From contig JAJEKV010000048.1 of assembly GCA_021234155.1 (NCBI GenBank), positions 1,703,873 to 1,767,872 on the forward strand: a DNA stretch of 64,000 nucleotides. Reading direction: 5' to 3'. The stretch comes from Isoetes taiwanensis. Taxonomy: Eukaryota; Streptophyta; Lycopodiopsida; Isoetales; Isoetaceae. A program made the translations under genes and the position numbers. The first letter of the stretch is position 1. Every line of letters starts with the position of its first letter. Positions 58,326 to 64,000 of this stretch are shown one piece after another. The notes beneath the pieces are model-generated. The model was not told where the DNA came from and ran no database searches. It was given only the letters and a program-made list of their open reading frames with translations.

Positions 58326-60002
58326 CTGCAGATTCAGCAGCATCCGACTTGAAACACATAATGGATTAGAGGTAAATGGCCCTCAAGAAATAAGTTAGTC
58401 TATTAGGTCTTACAATGCACAAATATGCATCAATTGCATGCCATTATCAGAACTAATAAGTTAAAAAACTATATTAGGTTCTATATTTTGGTCGCACATT
58501 TGCAGGCCATGTCTGAGATAAATAGACGTCATTCTATCCAATTAACAGAAAATCAATGGAATACCTTGCTCCAGCGAAGCCATTGGTTCTATGCATGCAC
58601 TTCCAATTTTGCGCAATGGCATAAATCTTCTGCAAATAGGAACAAAGAATTCAAACTTTTTGTTATTTGAGGACAAAGAGAGAGATCCATGAGAGATACT
58701 TCAAAATACAATTGTTGCGTAACAAATATCTTACCTTGTTCAAAGCTAATGTAAATGGCACCAGATTCGATGAACCTTCTATGGATATCTATGACACATC
58801 AGAATTTTAATTTGTTAAGAATGTTATATCCTATATAGATTTTTGCCAATTTCATTACCTCACATTGCTCTTTTCCTGGTTATGACCTTTATACAGCTCG
58901 ACATCTGTCATAAGATATATATTTCTTTGATATCTAGTATTCTATTATTTGCAAACTGCCAAAATCAGTTGGCACGGCATGGCAGACTCTGCAATGTTGA
59001 CAAAGAATTTCCCACGTATCAATCTCCCCAATCTGGCAGATCTAACAAAATGAGGACGTCCATGAATTCTTTTTTCATGAATTTGCTATTACAATGTAAA
59101 TTGTATCTGGATGTTATCTTGTAACTGCTATCAACAATAAAATTTTACAAGATTTTGAACTTCGCCATTCTGAACAGGTTACACAAGAAATGCCTTCCCC
59201 TGAAACAGGGTTTCAAGTTAAAAACTGATTTTTTTTTTACGTTATTGACCAGTTATCATGAATGATTGGAACATGAAGGACTTTTGAAGAATCAAAATGC
59301 CAGAAAGGCTGAACTTTACAAAAGAACATCTCCAGTCCACTGCTAAGGCTTCTTTTTTACCATAGTTAAAGATAATCCGTGACCCCAGCCCAAAGGTCAT
59401 GAAATAATGTCAGTTAATAATTCCTAAAGCAACTACATCTATGATCCTAGCATAATATGAATCAGATGATAACTAGCAGAGACCTTGATTTGCCACTCAA
59501 TTTCGTCAGCATTGAACCACAGCACAAGCTGCCCCATTCTTGACGTATGGCAAATCTGGACCTCTTGACCATTCCTGCGAGATGGTATCATACACAAGCA
59601 CTAACCCTTCCTTCAAGCCACGGCCACTGCGGCCACACCTTGTTAAAAGATCATCAATTGATCCACCTACCTGTATTATATACACTGAGCTGCCCATTGT
59701 GACACATGAGAATCTTAGATAGTTGTCAATCCGTAGCGGGGATGGAATTGGTGGAGGTTTGATTTTACTCCATGAGTCTGTAAGTGCATATTTCCAAAAG
59801 GAGAGTTCAACAGCATGGCTAGAGAGCATATAAATACTTGCTTCTCCAGCTCCTGGACTGACGGAGGGAATTTTTTATGCTGAACAGAAGCGGATCGGAG
59901 AAGCGGTAGATCCTCAAGCGCTCCTAACTACCCTGAACATGTGGAATTTTCATAAATTTCCACAGCCGTAGATGAAATCCAACGCTTCTAAGTGTATCCA
60001 CG
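58326..60002. repeat. 1.67-kb tandem duplication, copy 1
   Basis: Runs from CTGCAGATTCAGCAGC to AAGTGTATCCACG and is repeated at once as copy 2. Differs by scattered single bases, small indels and a 15-bp segment (ATTAGAGGTAAATGG) present only in this copy. Confidence 0.95.
59506..59829 (-). pseudogene. Kelch-type propeller fragment, copy 1
   Basis: The minus-strand frame encodes LSSHAVELSFWKYALTDSWS, a PLRIDNYLRFSCVTMGSSVY blade with IIQVGGS, and LVLVYDTISQEWSRGPDLPY. Gly-Gly, Tyr-Asp and Trp spacing are those of kelch blades in plant F-box/kelch proteins. It stops at VVQC; a one-base shift would continue NADEIEWQIK to a GT donor, so the exon is frameshifted. No F-box is nearby. Likely an exon of a former F-box/kelch gene. 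Confidence 0.65.
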
Positions 60003-61675
60003 CTGCAGATTCAGCAGCATCCGACTTGAAACACATAATGGCCCTCAAGAAATAAGTTAGTCTATTAGGTCTTACAATGCACAAATATGCATCAATTGCA
60101 TGCCATTATCAGAACTAATAAGTTAAAAAACTATATTAGGTTCTATATTTTGGTCGCACATTTGCATGCCATGTCTGAGATAAATAGACGTCATTCTATC
60201 CAATTAACAGAAAATCAATGGAATACCTTGCTCCAGCGAAGCCATTGGTTCTATGCATGCACTTCCAATTTTGCGCAATGGCATAAATCTTCTGCAAATA
60301 GGAACAAAGAATTCAGACTTTTTGTTATTTGAGGACAAAAAGAGAGATCCATGAGAGATACTTCAAAATACAATTGTTGCGTAACAAATATCTTACCTTG
60401 TTCAAAGCTAATGTAAATGGCACCAGATTCGATGAACCTTCTATGGATATCTATGACACATCAGAATTTTAATTTGTTAAGAATGTTATATCCTATATAG
60501 GTTTTTGCCAATTTCATTACTTCACATTGCTCTTTTCCTGGTTATGACCTTTATACAGCTCGACATCTGTCATAAGATATATATTTCTTTGATATCTAGT
60601 ATTCTATTATTTGCAAACTGCCAAAATCAGTTGGCACAGCATGGCAGACTCTGCAATGTTGACAAAGAATTTCCCACGTATCAATCTCCCCAATCTGGCA
60701 GATCTAACAAAATGAGGACGTCCATGAATTCTTTTTTCATGAATTTGCTATTACAATGTAAATTGTATCTGGATGTTATCTTATAACTGCTATCAACAAT
60801 AAAATTTTACATGCTGAATGGAAGATTTTGAACTTCGCCATTCTGAACAGGTTACAGCAAGAAATGCCTTCCCCTGAGACAGGGTTTCAAGTTAAAAACT
60901 GATTTTTTTTTACGTTATTGACCAGTTATCATGAATGATTGGAACATGAAGGACTTTTGAAGAATCAAAATGCCAGAAAGGCTGAACTTTACAAAAGAAC
61001 ACCTCCAGTCCACTGCTAAGGCTTCTTTTTTACCATAGTTAAAGATAATCCGTGACCCCAGCCCAAAGGTCATGAAATAATGTCAGTTAATAATTCCTAA
61101 AGCAGCTACATCTATGATCCTAGCATAATATGAATCAGATGATAACTAGCAGAGACCTTGATTTGCCACTCAATTTCGTCAGCATTGAACCACAGCACAA
61201 GCTGCCCCATTCTTGACGTATGGCAAATCTGGACCTCTTGACCATTCCTGCGAGATGGTATCATACACAAGCACTAACCCTTCCTTCAAGCCATGGCCAC
61301 TGCGGCCACACCTTGTTAAAAGATCATCAATTGATCCACCTACCTGTATTATATACACTGAGCTGCCCATTGCGACACATGAGAATCTTAGATAGTTGTC
61401 AATCCGTAGCGGGGATGGAATTGGTGGAGGTTTGATTTTACTCCATGAGTCTGTAGGTGCATATTTCCAAAAGGAGAGTTCAACAGCATGGCTAGAGAGC
61501 ATATAAATACTTGCTTCTCTAGCTCCTGGACTGACGGAGGGAATTTTTTATGCTGAACAGAAGCGGATCGGAGAAGCGGTACATCCTCAAGCGCTCCTAA
61601 CTACCCTGAACATGTGGAATTTTCATAAATTTCCACAGCCGTAGATGAAATCCAACGCTTCTAAGTGTATCCACG
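60003..61675. repeat. 1.67-kb tandem duplication, copy 2
   Basis: Directly follows copy 1. High similarity throughout indicates a recent unequal exchange or replication slip. Confidence 0.95.
61179..61502 (-). pseudogene. Kelch-type propeller fragment, copy 2
   Basis: Same content as copy 1 with a few amino-acid changes (for example WKYAPTDSWS, SCVAMGSS). The terminal frameshift is shared, so it predates the duplication. Confidence 0.65.
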
Positions 61676-61697
61676 TGTACAAAAATCCTAGTTGGCA

Positions 61698-61757
61698 GCA
61701 ACGTGGACACTCTAAAATTGCAACGTGGACACTCTAAAATTGCTTCAAAGTGTCCAC
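61698..61757. repeat. 22-bp tandem pair with adjoining hairpin
   Basis: GCAACGTGGACACTCTAAAATT occupies 61,698-61,719 and recurs at 61,720. GTGGACACT in the second copy can pair with AGTGTCCAC at 61,749-61,757. It lies 150 bp upstream of the Rossmann-fold gene start. Confidence 0.75.
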
Positions 61758-61901
61758 TTGCGTTTGTGCAAACGTGCTAAAAAACATTAACACATAGAGG
61801 CATTAACACATAATAATAAACACAGCTTTTCCAATTACAGTTAATATAGATAAATTATAGTAAATAGTTTATAGGATGAATAATGGATTGGATAGGAAGA
61901 C

Positions 61902-63410
61902 ATGGCCGCAGCTGCGCCTCTATGGTGTGCATTGCCTCGGCAGCCAAGGCCATCTCTCTTCTTCGCCACACGATTTCGTTCAAACAACTTCCCTCTGCAG
62001 ACAAATTCTAAACTCGGCGATGATAAAGAAATGTCTTTGGCCGATAGACTGCTGGATTATATCGAAGGTATTTCCTCCTGAATTGAGACACAACTCATAT
62101 TTTGACTGTATTTCATGCCCCTTTCTTATAGGAGGTCCCAAATTGAGAAAGTGGTATGGCGCAGCGGATCGGCCTGTTGAAAATGAGGGACTTTTTAAAC
62201 AAAAAATGATTTTAGGTGCACAATCATGAACTATATTTTGCTGCTATATCTTGTTTCAATATATTTTGATAAACTGGATGGTCTTTTCAGTGCAGAAGAG
62301 CCTCCAAATAATGAGCGGGATGCAGTGTTAGTGACTGATGCAGACAGTGAAACTGGTCAGGTATCGTTTCGTTTCCTCCCTTTTCTTGGATTTGAAAGGT
62401 AAAGCGTTTACTGGTTGTAAGTTAGAAACAAACAATAATCCTTTGCAAGAAAACCATGGCATGCTTGAAAGACAAGTTCCTAACCAAGAATTTATTTTAA
62501 CGCAGAGCAGAGATGAATTAGGGAGTATAAACTAGCAAGAAATCAGTATACTGCCATTTATCCACGAATTTTTTGTAGTTGCCTATGTAGGCTACATGCA
62601 ACAACTGTTTTGCTCGTTTTATCCCTAACCTAGATATATTCAATTTGAAAGATGAAGTTTTTTCAGTACATAGGTTGACACGCACGAGTTGTCGTATCAT
62701 GTGATGTGATGTTTTAATAGATAGATAGCTACAATTTTTTAACATCCCACGAGAAGTTGAAGCTTATGGGACGCACCCAGATGGTCCCATTACTGTACAT
62801 GGCTAAAGTGGTTCCTTTTTCCACTAACTTTACAATGATCTCGGCCACTTTTACAACGATCTTGCAAAAAAAACCTAGCATAGTGAAAATTTCCTATCAG
62901 TTGGGCTCTTTTGCAGTTCTGAGATTTCAGTCTAACAAGTGCCTATGGTTTGAAGCTTATTGTGCTCTCTCTGATACTTAAACGGGCACGAGTACGAGTT
63001 TTGGTACGCGATGCAACTGCTGCAATTACTGCATTTGGATCGTACATTGAGGTACCAAATTTGAAATGTTTGAAATAGCAAGATGCCTTCTGTTCAAATA
63101 TCCTTTTGTAAAAAGAGAGAACGCATTCAAGTGGGGGGCATGCATATAAGTTGCAGCAAATTGACACTCTATGATGCCTTCATCAACTAAACAACGTTGC
63201 TTCAAATATGCTGCATCTTCAGAAAGAATCGCAAGAAGCATTTCAATGATTTACGTTTCTATCGTGGTTGTGACTCAAAGCTTACTTATTTTTCTTCTTA
63301 CTGATATGGCCGCTTGTCTGAATCTGAAGCCAATTGTTGGGGATATTCATGATAGGGCAAGCCTAATCAAGGCTTTACAAGGAGTTCGTACTGTCATCTA
63401 TTCTGGAAGG
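61902..63410 (+). CDS. Plastid-type NAD(P)-binding Rossmann-fold protein (5' part; runs off the window)
   Basis: Five exons join in frame: 61,902-62,067; 62,132-62,215; 62,296-62,360; 62,956-63,051; 63,330-63,410, with GT-AG introns. The protein starts MAAAAPLWCALPRQPRPSLF, an Ala/Arg/Ser-rich, acid-poor leader like a chloroplast transit peptide. Then come SLADRLLDYIEGGPKLRKWY and GA; the nucleotide-binding strand and loop DAVLVTDADSETGQ; VLSLILKRARVRVLVRDATA, with Arg residues typical of NADPH-preferring atypical short-chain dehydrogenases; and GDIHDRASLIKALQGVRTVI. This matches a plant family related to TIC62/NmrA-type proteins (recalled, not searched). The start is fixed by an in-frame TAG at 61,893. 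The last exons are beyond 63,410, probably beyond the window. Substrate unknown; the gene looks intact. Confidence 0.8.
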
Positions 63411-64000
63411 GTAAGTTTGCTTCTATCACATAGATTTGGCTAACTTGCAATAACAATAGGAAAAACCTTTATCTGGGCTGCTTTTTACATCCAGCAATGG
63501 CGTAAAGCTACACTGAATTGATCTTAAATGCCTAACAGAAAGGCCTTTAGTATCGCATAGGGTTTGGCTAACTTAAGCCTTTCATTCTATACATTTAACT
63601 TTTATCTATGGGGCTGCTTTTTACATCCAGCTAGTGGCAAAAACTACACAGACAAATTTGGGTAATAAGTGGATTATCACTTGCTAGTATGGTATTTCTC
63701 AAACTGACTCCAACTTGCATATATAGAACACAAATAAATATTAGCTGCAATAGGCAACAAGGCACCCCATATAGGTAACCAGAAAATTAGTACAAGGCAA
63801 GTTGGCTGGTAAATCGAATGTGGTCTCATACAAAGGCAAGTTTGGTTAAATGGAATAGCTGCTGTTTGGTCTGCTATTTCTTAAATTCAATTTCTTATTG
63901 CCCCTATTTAAACTGCAAATAATCGTTTCTTAAGAATGCGCCTATTCTCGATAAAGACATTTTTGGAGTACTACATCTAACTTCTCACTGTAATGCTAGG
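63411..64000. other. Probable intron of the Rossmann-fold gene
   Basis: Begins GTAAGT after exon 5. TCGCATAGGGTTTGGCTAAC and CTGCTTTTTACATCCAGC are near-repeats of segments 100-130 bp earlier, so it contains a small duplication. No further exon was recognised. Confidence 0.5.

Noticed and set aside
58425-59124. Plus-strand open frames inside the 1.67-kb repeat
   Set aside because: They lack domain resemblance and appear in both copies only because the DNA was duplicated.
1-64000. Organelle DNA insertions and rRNA genes
   Set aside because: I saw no plastid or mitochondrial gene sequence and no rRNA; the only RNA gene is a nuclear-type tRNA-Val.

Overview
This window looks like nuclear DNA from a land plant, most likely a large, repeat-rich genome such as a fern's; the lineage is an inference. 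It has spliced genes of plant-type families (F-box/kelch, NPF transporter, SMP-domain synaptotagmin-like, ankyrin, plastid Rossmann-fold), a eukaryotic tRNA-Val without encoded CCA, a Ty3 chromovirus primed by initiator tRNA-Met, a MULE remnant and a LINE. Intact genes are few and most of the sequence is AT-rich repeat or decayed coding DNA.

Layout. 1-4.1 kb: exon-like fragments, including adjacent same-strand pieces of an ankyrin gene (2255-3073) and a synaptotagmin-like gene (3425-3945), both damaged. 4.2-6.7 kb: a broken transposase-like gene of a family I cannot name. 7.4-8.1 kb: a MULE remnant with arms of about 165 bp. 8.57-9.48 kb: a 455-bp tandem duplication, then tRNA-Val(AAC). 10.6-12.9 kb: an NPF transporter pseudogene. 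13.6-14.8 kb: an intact F-box gene with a visible TATA box. 18.2-23.4 kb: a GC-rich decayed LINE. 25.1-28.1 kb: a GCGAAAC palindrome array and TATA motif followed by a decayed protein-kinase-like gene. 31.3-31.8 kb: a 172-bp tandem repeat. 33.4-34.9 kb: a decayed coiled-coil/RING gene. 35.5-38.7 kb: a decayed gag-protease element on the minus strand. 46,223-55,072: a complete-length but coding-dead chromovirus on the minus strand with LTRs, PBS, PPT and matching target-site duplications. 58.3-61.7 kb: a 1.67-kb tandem duplication, each copy carrying a kelch fragment. 61.9 kb to the right edge: the 5' half of an apparently intact plastid Rossmann-fold gene.

Only the F-box gene, the Rossmann-fold gene and the tRNA look functional. 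The rest is mainly insertion, local duplication and decay. The least explained parts are the palindrome array with the kinase-like gene, the 4.2-6.7 kb transposase-like gene, and the paired ankyrin/synaptotagmin fragments.
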